Of a stretch of 64,000 bases of DNA, positions 19,553 through 34,372 are shown in pieces; the first letter of the stretch is position 1, and every line of letters begins with the position of its first letter. The stretch is from Burkholderiaceae bacterium (GTDB lineage: Bacteria; Pseudomonadota; Gammaproteobacteria; Burkholderiales; Burkholderiaceae_E): the NCBI GenBank assembly GCA_027493945.1, contig JAOSJU010000001.1, forward strand, positions 1,612,001 through 1,676,000. The letters are read 5' to 3'. A program made the translations under genes and the position numbers. The notes under the pieces were generated by a model, which had not been told where the DNA came from, ran no database searches, and saw only the letters and a list, made by a program, of their open reading frames with translations.

Positions 19553-20960
19553 AGCCGCCGACGCCGGACGGACGTGCCGGCGCAGCGGTCGCGGAGCGCG
19601 CCGGCGCGGCCATCGCCGCGCGCACCGGCTGCGCCGCGCCGCGTCCGCCGGCCGATGCAGCCGGTTTCGCGGACTGGCCGCGCGACCCGCCCTGCCCCGC
19701 AGCGGAGCCGCGGAAGCCCGGCCTCGGTGCGCCGCGCGACGCGTCGCCGCGCATTGGCCGACGCGACTGCCGCGGCGGCCGGTCGTCCGCCTCCGGCTCG
19801 TTGCGCGCATTCGGGTCGAGCTCGAAGCCCGCGACCGTCTGGCGCGGAAGCTCGCGCCGGATCAGCCGCTCGATGTCGCGCAGCAGGCCGTTCTCGTCGG
19901 GGGAAACCAGCGACACCGCCTCGCCTTCGGCCCCGGCGCGACCGGTGCGGCCGATGCGGTGCACGTAGTCTTCGGGCACGTTGGGCAGGTCGAAGTTCAC
20001 CACGTGCGGCAACTCGACGATGTCCAGGCCGCGCGCGGCGATGTCGGTGGCCACCAGCACCTGCAGGCTGCCCGACTTGAACTCGGACAGCGCGCGCGTG
20101 CGCGCGTTCTGGCTCTTGTTGCCGTGGATCGCCAGGGACGGGATGCCGTCCTTCGCCAGCTGCTCGGCCAGCCGGTTGGCGCCGTGCTTGGTGCGGGTGA
20201 AGACCAGCACCTGGAACCAGTTGTGCTCGCGCACCAGGTGCGACAGCAACTCGCGCTTGCGCGCCCGGTCGACCGGCAGCACGCGCTGGGCGACCGTGTC
20301 GGCGGTGGCATTGCGACGCGCGACCTCGATCAGCGCCGGCCTGTTCAGCAGACCGTCGGCCAGCGCCTTGATCTCGTCGGAGAAGGTCGCCGAGAACAAC
20401 AGGTTCTGGCGCTGCGCCGGCAACAGCTTCAGCACGCGCCGGATGTCGTGGATGAAGCCCATGTCGAGCATCCGGTCGGCCTCGTCGAGCACCAGTACCT
20501 CGACACCGGAGAGATCGACCGTGCGCTGGCCGGCATGGTCGAGCAGCCGGCCCGGTGTCGCCACCAGGATGTCGACGCCGCGGCGCAGGCGATCGATCTG
20601 CGGATTGATGTTGACGCCGCCGAACACCACGGTCGACGACAGCTTCAGGTGCTTCGAGTACGCGACGACGCTTTCTTCGACCTGCGCGGCCAACTCGCGC
20701 GTAGGCGCGAGGATCAGCACGCGGATCGGCCGCGCGCCGCCGGAGGCCGGCTTGCGCGGCGCAGTGGTCGACAGGCGCTGCAGGATCGGCAGGACGAAGC
20801 CGGCGGTCTTGCCGGTGCCGGTCTGCGCGCCCGCCAGCAGGTCGCCGCCGGACAGCACGGCCGGGATCGCTTTCGCCTGGATCGGGGTGGGTGAGGTATA
20901 GCCGCGTTCGGTCACGGCACGGACGAGGGCTTCGGACAAGCCCAGGGCAGCAAAGGACAT
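19521..20960 (-). CDS. rhlE: DEAD-box RNA helicase, RhlE type
   Basis: A 479-residue RNA helicase involved in ribosome assembly or RNA decay. The motifs are [14 protein letters not shown] (Q motif), [11 protein letters not shown] (Walker A), [14 protein letters not shown] (DEAD), FSATF (SAT), and [15 protein letters not shown] (VI). The C-terminal 100 residues are Arg/Gly/Ala/Pro-rich low complexity, probably RNA-binding. The ATG at 20960 ([16 protein letters not shown]) fits the family start. The 3' end overlaps recQ tail to tail. Confidence 0.95.
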   Translation of the reverse strand: MSFAALGLSEALVRAVTERGYTSPTPIQAKAIPAVLSGGDLLAGAQTGTGKTAGFVLPILQRLSTTAPRKPASGGARPIRVLILAPTRELAAQVEESVVAYSKHLKLSSTVVFGGVNINPQIDRLRRGVDILVATPGRLLDHAGQRTVDLSGVEVLVLDEADRMLDMGFIHDIRRVLKLLPAQRQNLLFSATFSDEIKALADGLLNRPALIEVARRNATADTVAQRVLPVDRARKRELLSHLVREHNWFQVLVFTRTKHGANRLAEQLAKDGIPSLAIHGNKSQNARTRALSEFKSGSLQVLVATDIAARGLDIVELPHVVNFDLPNVPEDYVHRIGRTGRAGAEGEAVSLVSPDENGLLRDIERLIRRELPRQTVAGFELDPNARNEPEADDRPPRQSRRPMRGDASRGAPRPGFRGSAAGQGGSRGQSAKPAASAGGRGAAQPVRAAMAAPARSATAAPARPSGVGGFRGRSSRSGR

Positions 20961-21194
20961 GAGACTCCAACGACATCGGCCACGGTCACCGCGGCGCCTC
21001 GGCGCTTGCGGCTGCGACGCCAGTCGCGGGCAGACGAAACAGGGTGAAGAACTTCTGGGACGGCGAATGCCGTGGAAGACGCGGCGAAGAGACTGGCTGT
21101 CGATGCCGCACTGCAGCATCATAACCGATATCGCTGTGGGGCGCTTCGGCGGCCGACGGGCGGCGGCGCACCGGCAGCGCGCCGGAGCGCGCCG

Positions 21195-21377
21195 TCAGCT
21201 GTCGAGCAGGCGGCGGAGCACCGCGAAGCTGACGATCGCCATGCCGAGCAGCAGCGCGAAGAAGATCAGCGAGCGCTGCTCGAAGCGCCGACCCGCGCGC
21301 CGCTCCATCGCGTCGAGCAGCCGGTCGGCGGCGAAATACAGCAACGCCGCGGTGATGGTGAAGTAGACGACTTCCAC
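21195..21377 (-). CDS. Small two-helix membrane protein of unknown function
   Basis: A 60-residue protein: MEVVYFTITAALLYFAADRL, then a charged middle (DAMERRAGRRFEQR), then a second helix (SLIFFALLLGMAIVSFAVL). The frame stops 5 nt downstream of slmA in the same direction, so it is probably translated from the slmA message. I do not recognise the family; length, topology and position suggest a conserved envelope protein. No catalytic motif is visible. Confidence 0.7.
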   Translation of the reverse strand: MEVVYFTITAALLYFAADRLLDAMERRAGRRFEQRSLIFFALLLGMAIVSFAVLRRLLDS

Positions 21378-21382
21378 GGCGC

Positions 21383-21991
21383 TCAGGCGATCAGGAACGG
21401 CGCCTGCTGGTCGAACATCTCGGCCGGCGAGCGCCGGAAGCCGCTCTTGGCGAAGCGCAGCCAGCGCCCGAGCACGTAGGCGAGCACGATGCCGGCGCGC
21501 ACTGCGGGGTCGGTCTCCGCGGGCAGCCGCCCTTGCGCGACGCCGATCCGGAACGCCTGCCTCAGCGAGGCCTCGATGCGGTCGATCAGCTGGTTGATGC
21601 GGTCCTGCAGGCGGTCGTCCTCGGTGACCAGCGCGTCGCCGATCAGCACGCGGGTCATGCCGGGATTCTTCTCGGCGAAGGCGAGCAGCATCGCGACGAT
21701 GTCGCGCAGCTGGCGCAGGCCGTCTTCGTGCTGCGAGGTGATCTGGTTGATCAGGCCGAAGATGGTCGACTCGATGAACTCGATCAGGCCCTCGAACATC
21801 TGCGCCTTGCTTGCGAAGTGGCGGTACAGCGCCGCTTCCGAGACCTGCAGCCTGCCCGCGAGCGCCGCGGTGGTGACGCGATCGCCGCCCGGCTCCTGCA
21901 ACATCGCAGCCAGCGTCTGGAGGATCTGCAGGCGTCGTTCGCCGGGCTTCGGTCGGGGTGGCTTCGGCGCGGGCGTCGTCTGATCGTTCAT
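21383..21991 (-). CDS. slmA: Nucleoid occlusion factor SlmA (TetR family)
   Basis: DNA-binding inhibitor of FtsZ assembly over the nucleoid. The 202 residues start MNDQTTPAPKPPRPKPGERR. The TetR helix-turn-helix is RVTTAALAGRLQVSEAALYRHFASKAQMFEGL. FIESTIFGLINQI and PGMTRVLIGDAL are typical of SlmA and separate it from generic TetR repressors. It lies directly after the HAD nucleotidase gene with a 4-nt gap, as in other betaproteobacteria (argB - nucleotidase - slmA). Confidence 0.92.
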   Translation of the reverse strand: MNDQTTPAPKPPRPKPGERRLQILQTLAAMLQEPGGDRVTTAALAGRLQVSEAALYRHFASKAQMFEGLIEFIESTIFGLINQITSQHEDGLRQLRDIVAMLLAFAEKNPGMTRVLIGDALVTEDDRLQDRINQLIDRIEASLRQAFRIGVAQGRLPAETDPAVRAGIVLAYVLGRWLRFAKSGFRRSPAEMFDQQAPFLIA

Positions 21992-21995
21992 CTCG

Positions 21996-22685
21996 TTATC
22001 GTGCGGATCGCAAGGCCTTGCGCGGCAGGTGCGCGACCGATTGTACTTGAACGTCGATGCGCCGAGACGGGCCGGCGCGCGCACGGCGCGATGGATGGTG
22101 CGAACGGTGGCTGATGCCGGTGACGAGCACCGTTTGCAGCCCCACGTGGCGCGCCCCCGCCAAGGTTGACGACGGAATCCTCGACGAGCACGCAGCGCGA
22201 CGCCGGCACGCGCAGGCTCGCGACCAGCCTGCGCAGCATCGGCCGCGACGGCTTCGGCTGCAGGCGCCCGGCGAACGACATCGCCTCGATCGAGACGATC
22301 GACTCGATGTGCGACCGGATGCCCAGCGCGCGCACCACCTCCGACGCATAGTGCAGCGGCGCGTTCGTCACCACGATGCGCCGACCGGGGAGCCGGCGCA
22401 GCGCATGCGCCAGGCGCATGTCGCGCCTGACGATCGTGCGGAGATCCGGAAACGGGTGCGTCTCGCGCAGGAAGTGATGCGGGTCGGTGCCGTGGTGGCG
22501 GATCATGCCGAGCAGCGTCGCGCCATACCGGCGCCAGTACTGCATGCGCAGCGCATTCGCAGCCTCGTGCTCCAGCTCGAGCTCGCGCGCCAGATACTCG
22601 GTCATCGCCACGTTGATGCGCGGGAACACGACCGACATCGCGTCGTGCAGCGTGTTGTCGAGGTCGAGCAGCCAGAGCGCGTCAT
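21996..22685 (-). CDS. HAD-family pyrimidine 5'-nucleotidase, two frame breaks
   Basis: A 229-residue HAD hydrolase once corrected. The nucleophile motif is LWLLDLDNTLHDA, the second motif IVVTNAPLHYA, and the third CVLVEDSVVNL. Two single-base errors are needed. Near 22676-22680 one base is missing after ATGACGCGC, so the ATG at 22685 is out of frame with WLLDLDN; the inverted copy of this start at 23107-23122 still has it. Near 22164 an extra T (AACCTTGG for AACCTGG) puts the C-terminus, ending LPRKALRSAR, in another frame. The start codon lies inside the left arm of the inverted-repeat element. Confidence 0.82.
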
Positions 22686-23122
22686 GGGCCCGCTCGCCGC
22701 TTCGCACCGGGCGCCGCCTTGGGCCGCGCAGCGCGCCGCGCCCGCCCCGGCCCTCGCTTTGGCGCAGGCCCACGCCCTCGGGCTCGCCCCCGCCCGCGCA
22801 GCGCGCCGCAGGCCCTTGCGCTTGCGTGCCGCGGCGCTGCGGCTCCGCTTCGCGGAGCTTCCCTCGCCGACCTCGCAAATCGGCACCCGCGTCGTACGCG
22901 CTGCGCGCGGACGAGCGGGTCCCGCCGATTTGCTTTCGGTCGCACTCGGCTTGCACGGCGGCACGCAAGCGCAAGGGCCTGCGGCGCGCTGCGCGGGCGG
23001 GGGCGAGCCCGAGGGCGTGGGCCTGCGCCAAAGCGAGGGCCGGGGCGGGCGCGGGGCGCGCTGCGCGGCCCAAGGCGGCGCCCGGTGCGAAGCGGCGAGC
23101 GGGCCCATGACGCGCGTCTGGC
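22671..23122. repeat. Nested inverted-repeat element E1 (single module)
   Basis: Fills the gap between argB and the HAD gene. Left arm 22671-22832 (162 nt) and right arm 22958-23122 (165 nt) are reverse complements with no substitution that I could find, only a 1-nt and a 2-nt indel. The 125-nt core, read on the minus strand, has GCCGAG near its start, an inner stem GCAAATCGGC/GCCGATTTGC, the word GCGAGGGAA, then a terminal hairpin GCTCCGC-GAA-GCGGAGC (22842-22858). This matches the order of parts in the other four modules although the paired sequences differ. The left arm includes the first codons of the HAD gene, and the right arm carries an inverted copy of them. Confidence 0.92.
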
Positions 23123-23142
23123 CGTCTGCCGGGGAATGGGGG

Positions 23143-24093
<951 letters not shown>

Positions 24094-24189
24094 CTAACCG
24101 AGCGACGCCCGCGGGGCCGCGCCGCGCGGGGCGGCTTTACCCCGCGGCGACTTCGTGCTGAGATCGGCGCTGCGCACCGGAGTCCGACG

Positions 24190-24978
24190 ATGCACCGATG
24201 GCTGCTCATGCTCTGCCTGGCCGCGCCGCTGGCCGCGCCTGCGGTCGCTGCCGCGCAGGCGCTGGAGAAGCGCACGCTGCGCCATGCCGACGTCGAGGTG
24301 CCGGCCGAAGTGGCCGGGCCGTCCGGCAAGGGGCCGTGGCCGCCGGTGCTCTACATCCACGCGAAGCGCGGCTTCGACGACCTCGATCGCGAGCACGTGC
24401 GCGCGCTCGCGCGCGACGGCTTCCTGGTGCTGGCCCCCGACTGGCTCAGCGGCAACATGATCGAGCGCTGGCCCGACCGGCACCATCCCGAGACCGAAGC
24501 CGACGTCGAGGCCGGCCTGGACGCGTTGCTCGCGCACCCCGACGCCTGCCGGATTCCCGCCGGCATCGTCGCGAAGTCGCGCGGCCCCTATTTCGCGATT
24601 CGCCTCGCCGCGAAGCGCCCGTCCGACGTGGCGGCGATCGTCTCGTACTACGGGCACTTCCAGAATCCGAATGCGCCGGAACCGCAGCAGCTGTTCTCGG
24701 TCGCGCCCGAGATGCGCGCGATCGTCGCGCCCGTGCTGATGCTGATCGGCGACGCCGACTTCGAACTGCGCCGCTTGGTCAACGGCCGTGCCTTCTACAC
24801 GCTGTGGGAGCGCGGCGTGCAGGTCGAGCTGCAGATGTACCCGATGGCGCGGCGCGCCTTCGACTTCCGCCCCGACCAGAGCCCGGAAGAGAAGGTCGCC
24901 GCGCGCCACGCCGCGCAGCGCGAGCGCGAGTGGCTGCGCCGCCACATGAAGGTGGACGCCAGCGGCCGCTGCGCCTGA
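24190..24978 (+). CDS. Secreted dienelactone hydrolase-like alpha/beta hydrolase
   Basis: A 262-residue protein with a clear signal peptide (MHRWLLMLCLAAPLAAPAVA, cleaved near AAAQA). The mature part follows the DLH fold: VLYIHAKRGFDD, DGFLVLAPDWLSG, then AKSRGPYFAIRLA where a Ser sits in the elbow normally held by Cys or Ser nucleophiles. YYGHFQ and MLIGDADFEL (acid region) follow. No His in the usual end motif is obvious; MARRAFDFRP is the closest region. It is a likely periplasmic esterase or lactonase; substrate unknown. Confidence 0.72.
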   Translation: MHRWLLMLCLAAPLAAPAVAAAQALEKRTLRHADVEVPAEVAGPSGKGPWPPVLYIHAKRGFDDLDREHVRALARDGFLVLAPDWLSGNMIERWPDRHHPETEADVEAGLDALLAHPDACRIPAGIVAKSRGPYFAIRLAAKRPSDVAAIVSYYGHFQNPNAPEPQQLFSVAPEMRAIVAPVLMLIGDADFELRRLVNGRAFYTLWERGVQVELQMYPMARRAFDFRPDQSPEEKVAARHAAQREREWLRRHMKVDASGRCA

Positions 24979-24998
24979 ACCCGGGCAGTCGCGCGCCG

Positions 24999-25415
24999 AT
25001 GAACCTCGAGCAGCTCGAATACTTCGTCCACGTCGCCGAACTGGGCAGCTTCAGCAAGGCGGCGCTGGTGCTCGACATCGCCCAGCCCGCGCTCAGCCGC
25101 CAGGTGCGCGCGCTCGAGACCGACCTGCGCGAAACGCTCCCGCTGCGCAACGGCCGCGGCGTGCAGCTCACCGAGGCCGGGCGGCGGTTGTTCGAGCACA
25201 GCGTCGGCGTCCTGCAGATGGTGTCGCGCGCCCGCGAAGACATGGGCGCGAGCCGCGACGAGCCGGTCGGGCGGATCGTGATCGGCCTGCCACCGAGCAT
25301 GGGGCGCCAGCTCACGCTGCCGCCGATCGACGCGTTCCGCCAGCAGCTGCCGCGCGCGCGGCCGCACGCCGCGCTGCCGATGCCGCGGATCGACATGCCG
25401 ATACGGCATAGCTGA
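24999..25415 (+). pseudogene. Truncated LysR-type regulator
   Basis: A 138-residue product with a complete winged helix-turn-helix (MNLEQLEYFVHVAELGSFSK... AQPALSRQVRALE) and linker helix. It breaks off about 45 residues into the effector domain, after RQLTLPPIDAFRQQLPRAR. Full LysR proteins run about 300 residues. No continuation of the effector domain is seen in any frame before the next gene at 25491, so this is a real deletion, not a frame error. It stands just upstream of the lig genes in the same direction, the usual place for their activator. The residual DNA-binding half may still be made. Confidence 0.75.
25395..25409. promoter_or_regulatory. Palindrome upstream of the lig genes
   Basis: ATGCCG-ATA-CGGCAT, a perfect 6-bp inverted repeat with a 3-nt centre, lies at the end of the truncated LysR frame and 82 nt before the first lig gene. 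A half-related TGATAT follows at 25413-25418. Size and place suit an operator for a LysR-type activator, but no binding rule is proven. Confidence 0.35.
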
Positions 25416-25490
25416 TATCGGCCAGCCTTGCTGAAACGGTGGGAGCCGCGTGCGAAAATCGCGGATCCCGACCGGTTCGAGAGCCGATCC

Positions 25491-26612
25491 ATGCAGACCG
25501 CCATCCCCTGCCTGTTCATGCGCGGCGGCACGTCGCGAGGCCCGTTCTTCGACGAAGCCCGGCTGCCGCCGGACATCGCCACGCGCGACCGCGTGCTGCT
25601 CGCCGTCATGGGCTCGCCCGACCGCCGGCAGATCGACGGGCTCGGCGGCGCGCATCCCCTGACCAGCAAGGTGGGCATCGTCCGGCGCAGCACGGTCGCC
25701 GGCGTCGACCTCGACTTCCTGTTCGCGCAACTGCAGCCCGACCGCGACACGGTGGACACGACGCCGAACTGCGGAAACATGCTCGCCGCGGTGGTGCCGT
25801 TCGCGCTCGAGACCGGCCTGGCCGCGCCGCAGGGCGACACGACCAGCGCTGCGCGTGCTCACGCTGAACACCGGCATGCAGTGCGACATCACGGTGCGCA
25901 CGCCGATGACGCCGGCCGGCCGCCGCGTCGAGTATTCCGGCGACGCGCGCATCGACGGAGTGCCGGGCACCTCGTCGCCGATCACGATCAATTTCATCGA
26001 CACCGCCGGCTCGGTCTGCTCGGGCCTGCTGCCCACCGGCCGCGTCCTCGACGAGATCGAGGTCCTGGGCGTCGGCCGCATCGAGGCGACCTGCATCGAC
26101 AACGGCATGCCGATGGTGCTGTTCCGCGCCGGCGACGTGGGCCGCACCGGCCTACGAGTCGGTCGCCGACCTGAACGCCGACACCGGGCTGAAGGCGCGC
26201 GTCGAGGCGCTGCGGCTGGCCGCGGGCCAGCTGATGGGGCTGGGCGACGTGACGAAGAAGACCTACCCGAAGATGTGCCTCGTCGCACCCGCGCGCGCCG
26301 GCGGCAGCCTGTCCACGCGCTGCTTCATTCCGCACGTCTGCCACGACGCGATCGGCGTGCTCGCGGCGGTCACCGTGGGCACCGCGTGCGTGCTCGACGG
26401 CTCGATCACGCAGGGGATCGCGAACGTGCCCGGGGGCACGGTCAAGACCGTCTCGGTCGAGCACCCGAGCGGCGAGTTCAGCGTCGAGCTCGGAGGTCGA
26501 CCCGGCCAACCCGCAGGACGTCGTGCGCGCCGCGCTGCTGCGCACCGCGCGGCTGATCATGCGCGGCGAAGTCATGATTCCCGATTCGGTCTGGAAAGGA
26601 CGACAACGATGA
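25491..26612 (+). CDS. ligU: PrpF-family 4-oxalomesaconate tautomerase/isomerase (LigU/GalD-like), three frameshifts
   Basis: Isomerises 4-oxalomesaconate so that LigJ can hydrate it. The PrpF fold marks are CLFMRGGTSRGPFF at the N-terminus, DTTPNCGNMLAAVVPFAL, INFIDTAGSVCSGLLPTG, and STRCFIPHVCHDAIGVLAAV. Three single-base insertions split the frame: near 25846 (extra A before GCGCTGCGC), near 26154 (extra C in ACCGGCCTACGAG) and near 26492 (CTCGGAGG for CTCGAGG). Removing them gives 372 residues without a gap, the family length. Its stop overlaps the ligJ start. The assignment to the lig pathway rests on the neighbours; a PrpF aconitate isomerase is the alternative. Confidence 0.8.
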
Positions 26613-27634
26613 TCATCGACATCCACGGGCACTACACCACCGCGCCGAAGCCGCTCGAAGACTGGCGCAACCGGCAGATCGCGGGCCTGAAGGACCCGTC
26701 GGTCGCGCCGAAGGCCTCCGAGTTGCAGATCTCCGACGACCAGTTGCGCGAGTCGATCGAGACGAACCAGCTCGCGAAGATGAAGGAGCGCGGCAGCGAC
26801 CTGACCGTCTTCTCGCCGCGCGCGAGCTTCATGGCGCATCACATCGGCGACTTCCAGACCAGCTCGACTTGGGCGGCAATCTGCAACGAGCTGTGCTACC
26901 GCGTGAGCGGGCTGTTCCCCGACCACTTCATCGGCGCGGCCATGCTGCCGCAGTCGCCCGGCGTCGATCCGAAGACCTGCATCCCCGAGCTCGAGCGCTG
27001 CGTAAAGGACTACGGCTTCGTCGCGATCAACCTGAATCCCGATCCGTCGGGCGGGCACTGGACGTCGCCGCCGCTGTCCGACCGGCACTGGTACCCGATC
27101 TACGAGAAGATGGTCGAGCTCGAGATCCCGGCGATGATCCACGTGAGCACCAGCTGCAACGCGTGCTTCCACACCACCGGCGCGCACTACCTGAACGCCG
27201 ACACGACGGCCTTCATGCAGTGCCTCACCTCCGACCTGTTCCGCGACTTCCCGACGCTGAAGTTCGTGATCCCGCACGGCGGCGGCGCGGTGCCCTATCA
27301 CTGGGGGCGCTTCCGCGGCCTGGCGCAGGAGCTGAAGAAGCCGCTGCTGAAGGACCACCTGCTGAACAACGTCTGGTTCGACACCTGCGTCTACCACCAG
27401 CCGGGCATCGACCTGCTGGCGAAGGTGATCCCGATCGACAACATCCTTTTCGCCAGCGAGATGATCGGCGCGGTGCGCGGCATCGACCCCGAAACCGGTC
27501 ACTACTACGACGACACGAAGCGCTACATCGAGGCTTCGGCGCTGGGCCCCGAAGACCGCCGCAAGATCTACGAGGGCAACGCGCGGCGCGTCTACCCGAG
27601 ACTGGACCGCGCGCTCGCGGCGCGCGGCCTTTGA
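26609..27634 (+). CDS. ligJ: 4-oxalomesaconate hydratase (amidohydrolase superfamily)
   Basis: Adds water to 4-oxalomesaconate to give 4-carboxy-4-hydroxy-2-oxoadipate. The 341 residues match LigJ length. The metal-binding amidohydrolase signature is [13 protein letters not shown]; other His/Asp regions are [27 protein letters not shown] and [16 protein letters not shown]. The ATG at 26609 overlaps the preceding stop. It is the second gene of the cluster. Confidence 0.9.
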   Translation: MIIDIHGHYTTAPKPLEDWRNRQIAGLKDPSVAPKASELQISDDQLRESIETNQLAKMKERGSDLTVFSPRASFMAHHIGDFQTSSTWAAICNELCYRVSGLFPDHFIGAAMLPQSPGVDPKTCIPELERCVKDYGFVAINLNPDPSGGHWTSPPLSDRHWYPIYEKMVELEIPAMIHVSTSCNACFHTTGAHYLNADTTAFMQCLTSDLFRDFPTLKFVIPHGGGAVPYHWGRFRGLAQELKKPLLKDHLLNNVWFDTCVYHQPGIDLLAKVIPIDNILFASEMIGAVRGIDPETGHYYDDTKRYIEASALGPEDRRKIYEGNARRVYPRLDRALAARGL

Positions 27635-27674
27635 ACCGACAGCGGTGCTGAACCCGCAGCGAGGAGCCGATTCC

Positions 27675-28364
27675 ATGGCTATGTACAACCTTGGCATCGT
27701 CAAGCGCAACATCACCCGCGCCGACCCGGCCGCCGTCGAGAAGCTGTCGCGCTTCGGCGTGGCCACCATTCACGAGGCGATGGGCCGCACCGGGCTGATG
27801 AAGCCCTGCATGCGGCCGATCTATTCCGGCGCGCAGCTGTGCGGCACCGCGGTCACGGTGCTGCTGCACCCGGGCGACAACTGGATGATGCACGTGGCTG
27901 CCGAGCAGATCAGGGACGGCGACGTGGTGGTGGCCGCGTGCAGCGCCGACAGCGAGGACGGCTTCTTCGGCGACCTGCTCGCGACCTCGTTCCGCGCCCG
28001 CGGCGCACGCGGCCTGGTGATCGACGGCGGCGTGCGCGACGTGAAGGACCTGACCGCGATGCAGTTCCCGGTGTTCTCGCGCGCGATCAGCGCCAAGGGA
28101 ACGATCAAGGCGACGCTCGGCTCGGTCAACGTGCCGGTGGTCTGCGCGGGCGCAATGGTGAACCCGGGCGACGTCGTCGTCGCCGACGACGACGGCGTGG
28201 TCGTGGTACCGGCCGCGATGGCGCAGCAGGCGGCCGACGCCGCCGAAGCACGCGAGGCCAACGAAGCCGAGAAGCGCGCGAAGCTCGCCGCCGGCGTGCT
28301 CGGGCTCGACATGTACAGGATGCGCGAGGCCCTCGAGAAGGCCGGGCTCAAGTACATCGACTAG
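27675..28364 (+). CDS. ligK: 4-carboxy-4-hydroxy-2-oxoadipate aldolase
   Basis: Final step of the pathway: cleaves the C6 intermediate to pyruvate and oxaloacetate. The 229 residues are of the RraA-like class II aldolase family, with [15 protein letters not shown], the metal/substrate motif [14 protein letters not shown] (Arg-Asp pair) and [17 protein letters not shown]. The ATG at 27675 is preceded by GAGGAG at 27661-27666. The C-terminal helix bundle is the extension that separates LigK-type aldolases from RraA itself. Confidence 0.93.
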   Translation: MAMYNLGIVKRNITRADPAAVEKLSRFGVATIHEAMGRTGLMKPCMRPIYSGAQLCGTAVTVLLHPGDNWMMHVAAEQIRDGDVVVAACSADSEDGFFGDLLATSFRARGARGLVIDGGVRDVKDLTAMQFPVFSRAISAKGTIKATLGSVNVPVVCAGAMVNPGDVVVADDDGVVVVPAAMAQQAADAAEAREANEAEKRAKLAAGVLGLDMYRMREALEKAGLKYID

Positions 28365-28377
28365 CCGCACGAACGAC

Positions 28378-31150
<2,773 letters not shown>

Positions 31151-31156
31151 TGACCC

Positions 31157-33362
<2,206 letters not shown>

Positions 33363-33372
33363 CGCGACCCCG

Positions 33373-34371
33373 ATGCGCGCCGGCCGCGGCACACCGGTTC
33401 GCTCGCCCTCGCGCCGCGCGCTGCTCGGGGCAGTGGCCGGCGCGGCCGCGTGGCCCGGCGCGTTCGCCCAGCGCGACTATCCGGACCGCACGATCACGCT
33501 GGTCGTCCCGTTCGCGCCCGGCGGCATCGCCGACCTCAGCGCGCGGCTGGTCGCGCGCTCGATGGGCAGCGCGCTCGGGCAGTCCGTCGTGATCGACAAC
33601 CGGCCGAGCGCAGGCGGAATCGTCGCGACCAGCGCGGTGGTCAACGCCGCGCCCGACGGCTACACCGCGCTCGTGCTGAGCAACGCGAATGCGATCAGCG
33701 CCAGCCTGTTCCGCAAGCTGCCGTTCGACGTGACGCACGACCTCGCGCCGGTCGGCACGATCGGCTTCTTCGACCTGGTGCTGTGCGTCGACTCGGGCTC
33801 GCGCTTTCGCGCCCTGCCCGACCTGCTCGCCTGGGCCCGCGCGAACCCCGGAAAGCTCACGATCGCCACGATCGCGATCGGCTCGACGCAGCACCTGGCG
33901 GCGGAGCTGTTCAAGGCGCGCGCCGGCATCGATGCGGTGATCGTGCCGCACAAGGGCACGCCTGCGGTGCTCACCGCGCTGCGCGGCGGCGAGATCGACC
34001 TGGCCTTCGAGATCCTCGGCCCCGCGCTGCCGCAGATCGCCGGCGGCGCGCTGCGGCCGCTCGCGGTGAGCGCCGCGCGCCGCAACCGCGTGCTGCCGAC
34101 CACGCCGACGGTGCAGGAGGCCGGCGTCGCCGATTACGACGTCGCGTCGTGGAACGCGCTGGCGGTGCCCGTCGCGACGCCGCAGCCGATCGTCGCGCGG
34201 CTGAATGCGGCGATCCGCGACGCGCTCGGCGTGCCCGCGGTCGCCCAGCGGCTGCTCGAGATGGGCGTGCGGCCGCAGGCCGGCACGCCGGCCGAGCTCG
34301 AGGCGCTGCTGGCCAGCGAGATCCGGCGCTGGGGTGAGGTGATCCGCGCGGCCCGCATCGAGCCGCAATGA
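33373..34371 (+). CDS. Tripartite tricarboxylate transporter solute-binding protein (Bug/TctC)
   Basis: A 332-residue periplasmic binding protein. The N-terminal SRRALLGAVAGAAAWPGAFA is a signal peptide with a twin-Arg look. The mature part starts YPDRTITLVVPFAPGG, the Bug-family loop, followed by NRPSAGGIVAT, PDGYTALVLSNAN and GSTQHLAAELFKA. Burkholderiales carry many such genes beside catabolic operons, and the TctAB membrane partners are usually elsewhere, as here. Its place after ligC suggests uptake of protocatechuate, a pyrone or a related di- or tricarboxylate. It ends 1 nt from the hslU stop on the other strand. Confidence 0.9.
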   Translation: MRAGRGTPVRSPSRRALLGAVAGAAAWPGAFAQRDYPDRTITLVVPFAPGGIADLSARLVARSMGSALGQSVVIDNRPSAGGIVATSAVVNAAPDGYTALVLSNANAISASLFRKLPFDVTHDLAPVGTIGFFDLVLCVDSGSRFRALPDLLAWARANPGKLTIATIAIGSTQHLAAELFKARAGIDAVIVPHKGTPAVLTALRGGEIDLAFEILGPALPQIAGGALRPLAVSAARRNRVLPTTPTVQEAGVADYDVASWNALAVPVATPQPIVARLNAAIRDALGVPAVAQRLLEMGVRPQAGTPAELEALLASEIRRWGEVIRAARIEPQ

Positions 34372-34372
34372 G

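Noticed and set aside
25491..26612. Programmed frameshifting or a decayed gene
   Set aside because: Three +1 events in one gene without slippery sites, and with full conservation on either side, fit sequencing errors better; essential genes show the same.
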